DNA from: an uncultured Burkholderiales bacterium
Lineage (GTDB): Bacteria > Pseudomonadota > Gammaproteobacteria > Burkholderiales > Burkholderiaceae_E
Assembly: GCA_903898725.1 (NCBI GenBank)
Contig: CAIUGQ010000287.1
Span: 1 to 18,335 of the forward strand
DNA length: 18,335 nucleotides
Direction of reading: 5' to 3'
The translations under genes were made by a program, and so were the position numbers. Below are positions 1 through 8,957 of the stretch, one piece after another. The notes below the pieces were generated by a model that saw only the letters and a program-made list of their open reading frames with translations, was not told where the DNA came from and did no database searches. Positions within the stretch are counted from its first letter, which is position 1; the number at the start of each line of letters is the position of its first letter.

Positions 1-546
1 GTCGGTCGCCTCGATCCGCACCGCCCGCGGTGCGGCGCCGTCGAGCCAGGTGCGCAGTGCATCGAGCGCGTCGGCGGGCACCAGGTCGATCTTGTTCAAA
101 ACGAGCAGGTCGGCCTCCTCGAGCTGACGCAGCACGGTGTCGCCGACATAGCGATCGACCGCGCGCGCACGCACCGTCTCCGCGTCGGCGAGCACCACCA
201 CGCCATCGGCCTCGATGCCCGGGACCAGCCGTACCGAGCGCGCGACCGCGCCGGGCAGCGCGACGCCGCTCGTCTCGATCAGCACCAGGTCGAAGGCGGG
301 GGTGCGCCCCGGTAGCGCCATCAGCGCCTCGACGAGGTCGCTGCCGACCGCGCAGCACACGCAGCCGCCGGCGAGGTTCATCACCTGATCGTCCTGCGAG
401 ACGATCAGGTCGGCGTCGATGCCGATGTCGCCGAAGTCGTTGACCATCACGGCGATCCGTCGCCCGCCGGGGTCGCGCAGCAGCCGGTTGACGAGCGTGG
501 TCTTGCCCGCGCCCAGCCAGCCTCCGATGACGATCGCCGGCAGCAT
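1..546 (-). CDS. CobW/G3E-family metallochaperone GTPase (C-terminal part missing)
   Basis: This is the N-terminal 182 codons of a gene that runs off the left edge of the window. The protein opens MLPAIVIGGWLGAGKTTLVN, with the G3E Walker A loop GGWLGAGKTT at residues 8-17. Next come the NDFGDIGID segment at about 37-45 and the metal-binding GGCVCC (CxCC) motif at about 60-65. The Walker B-like region LVLIETSG lies at about 87-94 and the guanine-specificity motif NKID at about 150-153. G3E GTPases deliver metals (Zn, Co, Ni) to target proteins or insertion machinery in the cytoplasm. The ATG at 546 is chosen because it puts the P-loop about eight residues in, as is usual. The gene starts 5 bp after the amidohydrolase stop, so the two are probably co-transcribed and translationally coupled. 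I infer that it may load metal into that enzyme. The exact subfamily (CobW, YjiA, YeiR, nitrile-hydratase activator) cannot be set without the C-terminus. Confidence 0.9.
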   Translation of the reverse strand, partial: MLPAIVIGGWLGAGKTTLVNRLLRDPGGRRIAVMVNDFGDIGIDADLIVSQDDQVMNLAGGCVCCAVGSDLVEALMALPGRTPAFDLVLIETSGVALPGAVARSVRLVPGIEADGVVVLADAETVRARAVDRYVGDTVLRQLEEADLLVLNKIDLVPADALDALRTWLDGAAPRAVRIEATD

Positions 547-551
547 CGTGC

Positions 552-2198
552 TCAGATCGTCGCGGCCTGGAACACCCGTCCGCCCTGGACCGTGCCCCAG
601 ACGCCCACGTCCTTGAGCCGCTCCGGCGCCACCGCGAGCGGATCGTCCTCGAGGACCGCGAAATCGGCCTGCTTGCCGCACTCGATCGAGCCGATCTCGG
701 CGTCGAGCCCGAGCGTCCAGGCCGCCCCCAGCGTGATCGCACGCAGCGCATCGACGACCGGGATGCGCTCGTGCTCGCCGAGCACGCGGCCCGAGGGCGT
801 CAGTCGGTTGACCGCGCACCAGGCGACGTGCAGCGGTCCGAGCGGCGTCACCGGCGCATCGGAATGGATGGTGTACGGCACGCCGATCTCCCCGGCCGAA
901 CGGCAGGGGTTCATCCGTTCGGCGCGGTCCGGTCCGACCGTCTGCGCGTAGTGCGCGTCGCCCCAGTACCAGTGGTGGTTCGCAAAGAAGTTGGCGCACA
1001 TCCCGAGCGTCTTCATGCGGCGCAGCTGCGCCCGGTCGGCGAGCTGGCAGTGCTGCAGCGTGAAGCGGTGGTCGAACGCCGGATGGGCGCGCAGCGCCTC
1101 GTCGAGGCAGTCGATCGCGAGATCGATCGCCGCGTCGCCGTTGGTGTGGGTGTGGACCTGCACGCCGTGCTTCAGGCCGGCTAGGTAGAGGCGCCGGAGC
1201 GATTCCGGCTCGATGTACCAGAGGCCCTGCGGGGCGCCGTTGTGATAGCCCGGCCAGCGCATGCGGGCGGTGAAGCCCTGGATCGAGCCGTCGGCGTGCG
1301 CCTTCACCCGACCGAGCCGCAGGCGCTCGGTGCTGCGTGCGGCGAGGGCGGCTGCGCGCTCGATCGCGCCTTCGGGCGTGTGGCCGCGCACGTGCATCGC
1401 CGGCACGAGGCGCAGCGGATAGTCGTCGCGGCCCGTGAGCGCGAGCAGCGCGTCGATCGCGTCGTCGGGCAGCGGCGTCGCCAGGTCGGTCGCGGTCGTC
1501 GTGCCGGTGCGCACGGCGAGCCGGGCGAACGCCCTCGCACCCGCCTCGTCGCCCGCGAGGGCGGCTCGATCGACACCGAGCCCGAGCAGCACCGGCATCA
1601 TCGCCTCCGGCCCGCGCAGCTCCCCTGCCGGCAGCCGCTGGTCGTCGAGCGGGATGCCCGGATGGTCGTGATCGGTCCGCAGGTAGCCGGCGAGCGCGAG
1701 GGCGGCGCTGTTGGCGTTGGTGATGTGGCCGCTGGCATGGACGATGCCGATCGGCCGATCGGCGCTGACCGCGTCGAGGTCGGGGCGCGTCATCCGGCGC
1801 TCGCCGAAGTGGAGCGGGTCGAGGCCCCAGCCGAACAGGGGCGCTGCCGGGTCGGCGGCGAGCGCCTGGTGGGCGGTGCGCATCCGCTCGACGACCGCCT
1901 CGATGGAGCGGGCGCCCGGCCACACCCGTCCGTCAGGATCGGTCCGGTCGAAGTAGCCGCAGTAGACGTAGCGCCAGTAGACGCCTTCGCCGAGGTGGCT
2001 GTGGCCCTCGACGAAGCCCGGCAGCAGCACCTTGCCGGCGAACCGATCGTCGAGCTCGAACGGCCCCCAGGCACGCATCGTGTCGAGGGCACCGACCGCG
2101 AGCACGCGGCCGTCGCGCACCGCGACATGGTCGGCCTGCGGCCGCGCCGGATCCATCGTGACGATGCGGCGGGCGGCGTAGACGACGGTCTTCGACAT
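552..2198 (-). CDS. YtcJ-type metal-dependent amidohydrolase (copy A)
   Basis: A 548-residue cytoplasmic hydrolase of the amidohydrolase superfamily (Amidohydro_3, YtcJ/AepA-like, usually about 530-560 residues), so it is full length. Metal and active-site candidates are the HxH of GHSH (66, 68), the lysine in RVKAHADGS (299), the HTH of VHTHTNGD (349, 351), His383 in LQHCQ and Asp447 in HSDAP. The small beta-sandwich domain is formed by residues 1-60 and the C-terminal part ending near GKQADFAVLEDDP. Known family members hydrolyse cyclic amides, N-substituted formamides or related amide bonds, and the substrate here is unknown. It lies between a dehydratase gene (72 bp upstream) and a CobW GTPase gene (5 bp downstream) in a leftward operon. 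Copy B at 8958-10595 is well over half identical by eye. The start is supported by GGAG nine bases upstream. The codons just before it are in-frame copies of the start region (see the repeat). Confidence 0.93.
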   Translation of the reverse strand: MSKTVVYAARRIVTMDPARPQADHVAVRDGRVLAVGALDTMRAWGPFELDDRFAGKVLLPGFVEGHSHLGEGVYWRYVYCGYFDRTDPDGRVWPGARSIEAVVERMRTAHQALAADPAAPLFGWGLDPLHFGERRMTRPDLDAVSADRPIGIVHASGHITNANSAALALAGYLRTDHDHPGIPLDDQRLPAGELRGPEAMMPVLLGLGVDRAALAGDEAGARAFARLAVRTGTTTATDLATPLPDDAIDALLALTGRDDYPLRLVPAMHVRGHTPEGAIERAAALAARSTERLRLGRVKAHADGSIQGFTARMRWPGYHNGAPQGLWYIEPESLRRLYLAGLKHGVQVHTHTNGDAAIDLAIDCLDEALRAHPAFDHRFTLQHCQLADRAQLRRMKTLGMCANFFANHHWYWGDAHYAQTVGPDRAERMNPCRSAGEIGVPYTIHSDAPVTPLGPLHVAWCAVNRLTPSGRVLGEHERIPVVDALRAITLGAAWTLGLDAEIGSIECGKQADFAVLEDDPLAVAPERLKDVGVWGTVQGGRVFQAATI

Positions 2199-2255
2199 GC
2201 GGGCGGTCTCCGGCGAGGTGACGGTCTTCGACGTGGTGATGGTCTTCGACGTGGA
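2184..2255. repeat. Four-unit 18-bp tandem repeat spanning the amidohydrolase A start
   Basis: Four 18-bp units lie head to tail: 2184-2201, 2202-2219, 2220-2237 and 2238-2255. On the plus strand unit 3 reads gacggtcttcgacgtggt. Unit 4 matches it at 16 of 18 positions, unit 1 at 15 and unit 2 at 14. Unit 1 contains the first codons of the amidohydrolase on the minus strand (ATG TCG AAG ACC). In units 3 and 4 the ATG is replaced by ACG. Unit 2 is the most diverged and carries the GGAG ribosome-binding site (2208-2211). The period is a multiple of three, so the copies stay in the amidohydrolase frame and would read TSKTIT, TSKTVT, SPETAR, MSKTVV. Confidence 0.85.
2208..2211 (-). promoter_or_regulatory. 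Ribosome-binding site of amidohydrolase A
   Basis: GGAG on the minus strand lies nine bases before the ATG at 2198. It fixes this start, because the other in-frame repeat copies upstream have ACG instead of ATG. It sits in the degenerate second unit of the 18-bp repeat. Confidence 0.6.
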
Positions 2256-2270
2256 CGGGACCGTGGTCCG

Positions 2271-3233
2271 TCAGCCGCCCTGCAGCAGCGCCGCATACCG
2301 CGCGACGTCGACGTTGCCGCCGCTGAGGATCACGCCCACCCGCAGGCCCTTCACCGGGATCGCGCCGGAGAACACCGCGGCCGCCGCGAGCGCGCCGGTC
2401 GGCTCGACCACCAGCTTCATCCGCTCGGCGAAGAACCGCATCGCCTGCACCAGCTGCGCGTCGGACGCGGTCACGATGCCGGCGGCACCCCGCCGCAGGA
2501 TCGCGAAGGTGAGGTCGCCCAGGTGCTGGGTCTGCGCGCCGTCGGCGATCGTCTTGGGCACCTCGATGTGGACGATGCGCCCTTCGGCGAGCGAGCGCCG
2601 GCCGTCGTCGCCGGCCTCCGGCTCCGCGCCCCAGACGGCACAGCCCGGCGAGGCGCCGTCGGCCGCGAGGACCGACCCCGCGGTCAGGCCGCCCCCGCCC
2701 AGGCAGGCGACCAGCACGTCGAGCGGTCCCACCTCCTCGAACAGCTCGAGGGCTGCCGTGCCCTGACCGGCGATCACGTCACGGTGGTCGTAGGGCGGGA
2801 TCAGCGACAGGCCCTGTTCCTGGGCGATGCGTCGGCCGATCGCCTCGCGGTCGTCGGTGTAGCGGTCGTACAGCACGACCGTGCCACCGTAGCCGCGGGT
2901 GGCGGCGAGCTTGGCCGCCGGCGCATCCGCCGGCATCACGATCGTCGCGGGCACGCCGAGCAGCGAGGCCGCGTAGGCGATCGCCTGCGCATGGTTGCCG
3001 GACGAATAGGCGACCACGCCGGTCCGTCGCTGCGCTTCGGGCAGCGCGGCGATCGCGTTGTAGGCGCCGCGGAACTTGAAGGCGCCGCCGCGCTGCAGGG
3101 CCTCGCACTTGAAGTACAGGCTCGCGCCGGTCGCCGCGTCGGCGGTCCGCGAGGTGAGCACCGGCGTGCGGTGCGCGACGCCGGCCAGGCGCACGGCCGC
3201 GGCGACGACGTCGGAGTGATCGGGCAGGCTCAT
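2271..3233 (-). CDS. PLP-dependent threonine/serine dehydratase family enzyme (fold type II)
   Basis: A 320-residue fold-type II PLP enzyme of the catabolic threonine dehydratase, serine racemase and threo-3-hydroxyaspartate ammonia-lyase group. The Schiff-base lysine is Lys53 in GGAFKFRGA. SSGNHAQ (77-83) is the substrate carboxylate loop, the glycine run LGGGGL (178-183) binds PLP phosphate, and SGGN (304-307) is the C-terminal PLP-ring motif. There is no ACT regulatory domain, so it is the short catabolic or biodegradative type. The reaction is loss of water and ammonia from a beta-hydroxy amino acid to give a 2-oxo acid, and the precise substrate cannot be told. It is the first gene of the leftward unit and faces the ABC-transporter operon across a 154-bp region. 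Its stop is in the same frame as amidohydrolase A, with 24 sense codons between. Ectoine-utilisation EutB enzymes are close relatives and remain an alternative, but no other ectoine gene is visible. Confidence 0.9.
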   Translation of the reverse strand: MSLPDHSDVVAAAVRLAGVAHRTPVLTSRTADAATGASLYFKCEALQRGGAFKFRGAYNAIAALPEAQRRTGVVAYSSGNHAQAIAYAASLLGVPATIVMPADAPAAKLAATRGYGGTVVLYDRYTDDREAIGRRIAQEQGLSLIPPYDHRDVIAGQGTAALELFEEVGPLDVLVACLGGGGLTAGSVLAADGASPGCAVWGAEPEAGDDGRRSLAEGRIVHIEVPKTIADGAQTQHLGDLTFAILRRGAAGIVTASDAQLVQAMRFFAERMKLVVEPTGALAAAAVFSGAIPVKGLRVGVILSGGNVDVARYAALLQGG

Positions 3234-3290
3234 CCGCCGATGCTACACCGCGGCCGCCGCGACGACGCCCGCGTCCCACGCATCAAAAAC

Positions 3291-3305
3291 GGAACGGACC
3301 GTTCC
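3291..3305. promoter_or_regulatory. Perfect inverted repeat, candidate operator between divergent operons
   Basis: GGAACGGACCGTTCC is a perfect 7-bp inverted repeat around a single central A (3298). It is 58 bp upstream of the dehydratase start and 83 bp upstream of the binding-protein start. Its right arm overlaps a possible -35 element (3302-3307). Dyads of this GGAAC/GTTCC kind are typical of dimeric transcription-factor sites. No matching regulator gene is in the window other than the distant LysR gene, so the binding protein is unknown. Confidence 0.5.
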
Positions 3306-3330
3306 ACTGCGTGCCGGGGCGCGTTATGGT
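3302..3330 (+). promoter_or_regulatory. Possible sigma-70 promoter of the ABC transporter operon
   Basis: TTCCAC (3302-3307) and TATGGT (3325-3330) are separated by exactly 17 bp. They match the -35 consensus at about 3 of 6 and the -10 consensus at 4 of 6. The position fits a leader of roughly 50 bases before the binding-protein gene. The leader contains a small hairpin, GCCGC-gga-GCGGC, at 3340-3352. The match is weak and rests on spacing and on overlap with the dyad. Confidence 0.3.
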
Positions 3331-3372
3331 CAGGAAAGAGCCGCGGAGCGGCCCGAGAACTGATCCGGACAC

Positions 3373-3379
3373 AGAGGAG
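3373..3379 (+). promoter_or_regulatory. Ribosome-binding site deciding the binding-protein start
   Basis: AGAGGAG is a strong Shine-Dalgarno sequence. Three in-frame starts follow closely: GTG 3379, ATG 3382 and ATG 3388. Only ATG 3388 has a normal spacing (8 bases), so it is preferred. Confidence 0.7.
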
Positions 3380-3387
3380 TGATGACC

Positions 3388-4980
3388 ATGATCCATCCCG
3401 ACCGACGCCAGTTCCTCAATGCAGGTGCCGCCTTCGCCGGCGCCAGCCTCTTCGGCGTTCCGATGCACGTCGCCGCGCAGGCGGCCAAGGGCGGGGTGCT
3501 CGTGATCGGCAGCACCCAGGTGCCCAGGCACCTGAACTCCGCGGTGCAGAGCGGCAGCGCGACGATGATGCCGGCCGCTCAGCTCTTCGCCTCGCCGATC
3601 CGCATGGACCGGAACTGGAAGCCCCAGCCCTACCTCGCCGAGCGCTGGGACCTGTCGCCCGACAACCGCAGCGTGACCCTGTACCTGCGTCGCGACGCGG
3701 TGTTCCACGACGGTCGCCCCATCACCGCCGAGGACGTGAAGTTCTCGATCGAGACGATCCGCGACAACCATCCGTTCCGCTCGATGTACGGGCCGGTGAA
3801 CGCGGTCACCATCAACGACCCGCACACCGCGGTGATCCGGCTCTCGGAGCCGCACCCCGCGGTGCTGCTGGCGATGTCGACGTCGCTGACCCCGATCATC
3901 CCGAAGCACCTCTACGGCGATGGCACCGACGTCAAGATCCACCCCCGCAACGCGAACCCGATCGGCTCCGGGCCGTTTCGCCTGGTCGAGTTCAAGCCGG
4001 GCGAGCTGCTGGTGATGGAGGCCTTCGACCGGTTCTTCCTCAAGGGGACGCCGAAGCTCTCGCGCGTGATCGTGCGCTACTTCAAGGACCCGGCGAGCCA
4101 GCTGCTCGCCTACGAGCGCGGCGAGATCGACGTCCACAGCGAAGCGACCGATGCCCGGGACATCGAGCGTCTGCGGCGGGTGCCCAACACCACGCTCGAT
4201 GCGGGCACCGGGCCCGCGATCGGACCGCTCACCTGGCTGGCGTTCAACACGAAGAGTCCGAAGCTCGCCGACCGGCAGGTGCGGCAGGCCATCAACTTCG
4301 CGATCGACAAGAAGACGCTGATCGAGCAGCAGTTCGGGGGCGTGCCGAAACGCGCCACGGGCCCGATCGCGTCTTCCAGCCCTTACTTTTCCGCCGAGGT
4401 CGAGCGCTACGACTTCAATCTACAGAAGGCGAATCAGCTGCTCGATCAGGCCGGCCTGAAGCCGGGCGCCGGCGGCACCCGGTTCGCGCTCGAGCTGGAC
4501 GCGCCGCCCGGCATCGGCGCGTACAGGGTGGCAGCGGAGTTCGTCAAGGCCGGTCTCGCCAAGGTCGGTGTCGACGTCACGCTGCGCAGCTCGCCGGACT
4601 TCCCGGCCTGGGCGCGACGCGTGGCCTCGCACCAGTTCGAGATGACCATCGACAACGTGTGGAACTGGGGGGACCCGGTGATCGGTGTGCATCGCACCTG
4701 GCTCAGTTCCAACATCAAGCCGGGCGTGATCTGGTCCAACACCCAGAGCTACTCGAATCCGAAGGTCGACGAGCTGCTGGCCGCGGCCGGGCAGGAAATG
4801 AACCAGGCCCGGCGCAAGGCGCTCTACAAGGATGTGCAGCGACTGGTCGTCGACGACTGCCCGGTGGCGTTCCTCACCGAGTCGGTGTCGCACATCGCCT
4901 TCCACAACCGTGTCCAGGACCGTCCGCAGGGCATCTGGGGCCTGATGGATGCCCTCAACGACACCGTGATGAAGGCCTGA
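3388..4980 (+). CDS. ABC transporter periplasmic substrate-binding protein, family 5 (peptide/nickel/opine type), Tat-exported
   Basis: A protein of about 530 residues of the SBP_bac_5 family, which captures peptides, opines, glutathione or similar ligands in the periplasm and hands them to an inner-membrane ABC importer. The N-terminus MIHPDRRQFLNAGAAFAGAS has twin arginines followed by QFL and a hydrophobic stretch, and a cleavage site is likely near HVAAQA (residues 27-32). It therefore looks like a Tat substrate rather than a Sec substrate. Family landmarks include the LAERWDLSPDNRSVTLYLR segment, FHDGRPITAEDVKFSIE and the QAINFAIDKKTLIEQ segment. The gene opens the rightward unit. A 61-bp spacer with a small hairpin separates it from the first permease. 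The two amidohydrolases nearby suggest an amide-containing ligand, but the sequence does not reveal it. Confidence 0.93.
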   Translation: MIHPDRRQFLNAGAAFAGASLFGVPMHVAAQAAKGGVLVIGSTQVPRHLNSAVQSGSATMMPAAQLFASPIRMDRNWKPQPYLAERWDLSPDNRSVTLYLRRDAVFHDGRPITAEDVKFSIETIRDNHPFRSMYGPVNAVTINDPHTAVIRLSEPHPAVLLAMSTSLTPIIPKHLYGDGTDVKIHPRNANPIGSGPFRLVEFKPGELLVMEAFDRFFLKGTPKLSRVIVRYFKDPASQLLAYERGEIDVHSEATDARDIERLRRVPNTTLDAGTGPAIGPLTWLAFNTKSPKLADRQVRQAINFAIDKKTLIEQQFGGVPKRATGPIASSSPYFSAEVERYDFNLQKANQLLDQAGLKPGAGGTRFALELDAPPGIGAYRVAAEFVKAGLAKVGVDVTLRSSPDFPAWARRVASHQFEMTIDNVWNWGDPVIGVHRTWLSSNIKPGVIWSNTQSYSNPKVDELLAAAGQEMNQARRKALYKDVQRLVVDDCPVAFLTESVSHIAFHNRVQDRPQGIWGLMDALNDTVMKA

Positions 4981-4983
4981 CGC

Positions 4984-5002
4984 CCGGGCCGCCAGGACCC
5001 GG
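4984..5002 (+). other. Small hairpin between binding-protein and permease genes
   Basis: CCGGG (4984-4988) and CCCGG (4998-5002) can pair around a nine-base loop, four bases after the binding-protein stop. Such structures in ABC operons often protect the binding-protein message from decay or attenuate transcription into the permeases. There is no T-run, so it is not a classic terminator. In DNA this GC-rich, chance pairing is quite possible. Confidence 0.25.
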
Positions 5003-5041
5003 ACCGTCGCGCCTGCCGCCGCCCGCCATGTTCCGCCCGGC

Positions 5042-6022
5042 ATGCCCCGCCTGCTGACCGCACTGCTGCGTCGCCTCGCATGGGCCGCGGGGCTGATGCT
5101 GGCGGTGCTGGCGCTCAACTTCACGCTGATCCATGCGGCGCCCGGCGATCCGGCGAGCGTGATCGCGGGGGAGATGGGGGGCGGTGACGAGCAGGTGATC
5201 GCCAGCATCAAGCGCGCGTACGGGCTGGACCGGCCGCTGCCGGTGCAGTTCGTCACCTACATCGGCAAGAGCCTGCGGGGCGACCTGGGTCAGTCCTACA
5301 CCTACAGCCGTCCGGTGGCGGAGCTGATCCTCGAGCGCATCGGTCCCACCATCCTGCTGGTGCTGACCGCGCTGCTCGTGGCCATCGTCGTGGGCACGCT
5401 GCTCGGTGTCTTCGCGTCCCGGCGCCCGGACAGTCTCGCCAGCAGCGCCGTCACGGTGCTGTCGCTGGTGGGCTATGCGATGCCGGTGTTCTGGACCGGC
5501 ATCCTGCTGGTGATCCTGTTCGGCAAGGTCTGGCCCATCATGCCGATCGCCGGCATGCGCGACGTGCGTCAGTACGGCCTCGGCGGCTGGGGCGCGGTCG
5601 TCGACGTGCTGCACCACCTGGTGCTGCCCGCGCTCACGCTGACCATCGTCTACCTCGCGCAGTACAGCCGCCTGTCGCGGGCCAGCATGCTCGAGATCCT
5701 CGGGTCGGACTACATCCGCACCGCGCGCGCCAAGGGCCTGAACGAGTGGGTCGTGACCTTCAAGCACGCGCTGCGCAATGCACTGATGCCGGTGGTGACG
5801 ATCGCCGGCCTGCAGTTCGGCAACCTGATCTCCGGGGCCGTGCTGGTCGAGACGGTGTTCAGCTGGCCGGGCCTGGGCACGCTCGCGCTGGAGGCCATCC
5901 TCGGGCGCGACTACCCCACGCTGCTGGGCGTGCTGACCTTCTCGTCGATGCTGGTCATCGTGGCCAATCTGCTGACCGACCTCAGCTACCGGTGGATCGA
6001 CCCCCGGCTGCGCGGCACATGA
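5042..6022 (+). CDS. ABC transporter permease, DppB/OppB-like
   Basis: A 326-residue inner-membrane permease of the peptide/nickel family. The N-terminal segment (about 8-32) is hydrophobic and is followed by the conserved HAAPGDPASVIAGEM region (about 31-45) and a periplasmic loop with YGLDRPLPVQF. The remaining membrane segments lie in the second half. The cytoplasmic EAA loop that docks on the ATPase is visible as EILGSDYIRTARAKGL and ALRNALMPVVT (about 218-255). The length is normal for the family. The start codon lacks a clear Shine-Dalgarno sequence, but no other ATG near it gives an open frame. Its stop overlaps the next gene's start in ATGA, so the two permeases are probably made in fixed proportion as a heterodimer. 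Confidence 0.94.
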   Translation: MPRLLTALLRRLAWAAGLMLAVLALNFTLIHAAPGDPASVIAGEMGGGDEQVIASIKRAYGLDRPLPVQFVTYIGKSLRGDLGQSYTYSRPVAELILERIGPTILLVLTALLVAIVVGTLLGVFASRRPDSLASSAVTVLSLVGYAMPVFWTGILLVILFGKVWPIMPIAGMRDVRQYGLGGWGAVVDVLHHLVLPALTLTIVYLAQYSRLSRASMLEILGSDYIRTARAKGLNEWVVTFKHALRNALMPVVTIAGLQFGNLISGAVLVETVFSWPGLGTLALEAILGRDYPTLLGVLTFSSMLVIVANLLTDLSYRWIDPRLRGT

Positions 6023-6905
6023 GCGCCGGACCCGACGCGTCGCCGGTGCCCGTCGCCGTCAAGGTGCTGTCGCCCGCGCGCGAGGCCTGGCGCGTGTTCC
6101 GGCGCAACCGGGCGGCCCTGCTGGGCATGGTGCTGCTGGGCTGCATCATGCTGATGATGGTGATCGGACCGGGCGCGTACGGTGTCGAGCCCTTCGACAT
6201 CGCGGGCGCGCCCTTCACCGAACCGTTCACCGACCGCCGGTACTGGCTGGGCACCGACTACCTCGGGCGCGACATCCTGGCAGGCATGCTGGTGGGCGGG
6301 CGCGCCACCATCCTGGTCGGCCTCGCGGCGGCGAGCATCACCATCTCCATCGGTGTCACCGTCGGCGCGCTCGCGGGGTACTTCGGCGGCTGGATCGACA
6401 CCGCGCTGTCGCGCCTGACCGAACTGTTCCAGGTGCTGCCGGCGCTGCTGTTCGCGATGGTGCTGGTGACGCTGTTCCAGCCCTCGCTGGGTGTGGTGAT
6501 CGTGGCGATAGGCATGGTCAGCTGGACCGGCACCGCACGCCTCGCGAGGGCCGAGTTCCTGCGGCTGCGCCACCTGGAATACGTCAATGCCGCGCGCGCC
6601 ATGGGGGCGCGGCACCTGCGGCTGATGCTGCGCGAGATCCTGCCCAACGCGCTGCCGCCGCTGATCGTGTCGGCCACGCTGATCATCGGCGTCGCGATCC
6701 TCTTCGAGGCGGGCCTGAGCTTCCTCGGCCTGTCGGATCCGAACGTGATGAGCTGGGGCCTGATGATCGGCTCCAACCGGCGCAACATCCTCGAGTGCTG
6801 GTGGGCGGTGAGCTTTCCCGGCGCGGCGATCTTCGTGACGGTGCTGTCGGTCAGCCTGGTCGGGGACGGGCTCAACGACGCGCTCAACCCGAAGCTGCAC
6901 CTGCG

Positions 6906-6909
<4 letters not shown>
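6019..6909 (+). CDS. ABC transporter permease, DppC/OppC-like
   Basis: A 296-residue second permease. The family's N-terminal cytoplasmic stretch AREAWRVFRRNRAALLG (about 20-36) leads into the first membrane helix (LGMVLLGCIMLMMVIG). The signature WLGTDYLGRDILAGMLVGGR (about 76-95) is typical of DppC/OppC. The EAA loop reads EYVNAARAMGARHLRLMLRE, ending in LPNALPPLIV. Translation probably starts at the ATG within the upstream stop (ATGA, 6019-6022). The open frame extends further upstream, but that part overlaps the first permease and has no permease-like sequence. It pairs with the upstream permease to form the channel of the importer. Confidence 0.94.
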
Positions 6910-8938
<2,029 letters not shown>

Positions 8939-8957
8939 CCCCACCGGACCCGCCGCG

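Noticed and set aside
2258..2269. Short inverted repeat GGACC-gt-GGTCC just after the dehydratase stop as a terminator
   Set aside because: The loop of two bases is too small, there is no T-run, and the downstream gene is in the same operon layout.
1242..5057. Very long plus-strand open frame (1271 codons) across the dehydratase and binding-protein genes
   Set aside because: It runs antisense or out of frame to genes with clear family motifs, has Arg/His/Gly-rich low-complexity composition, and matches no family. In DNA this GC-rich, long shadow frames without stops are expected.
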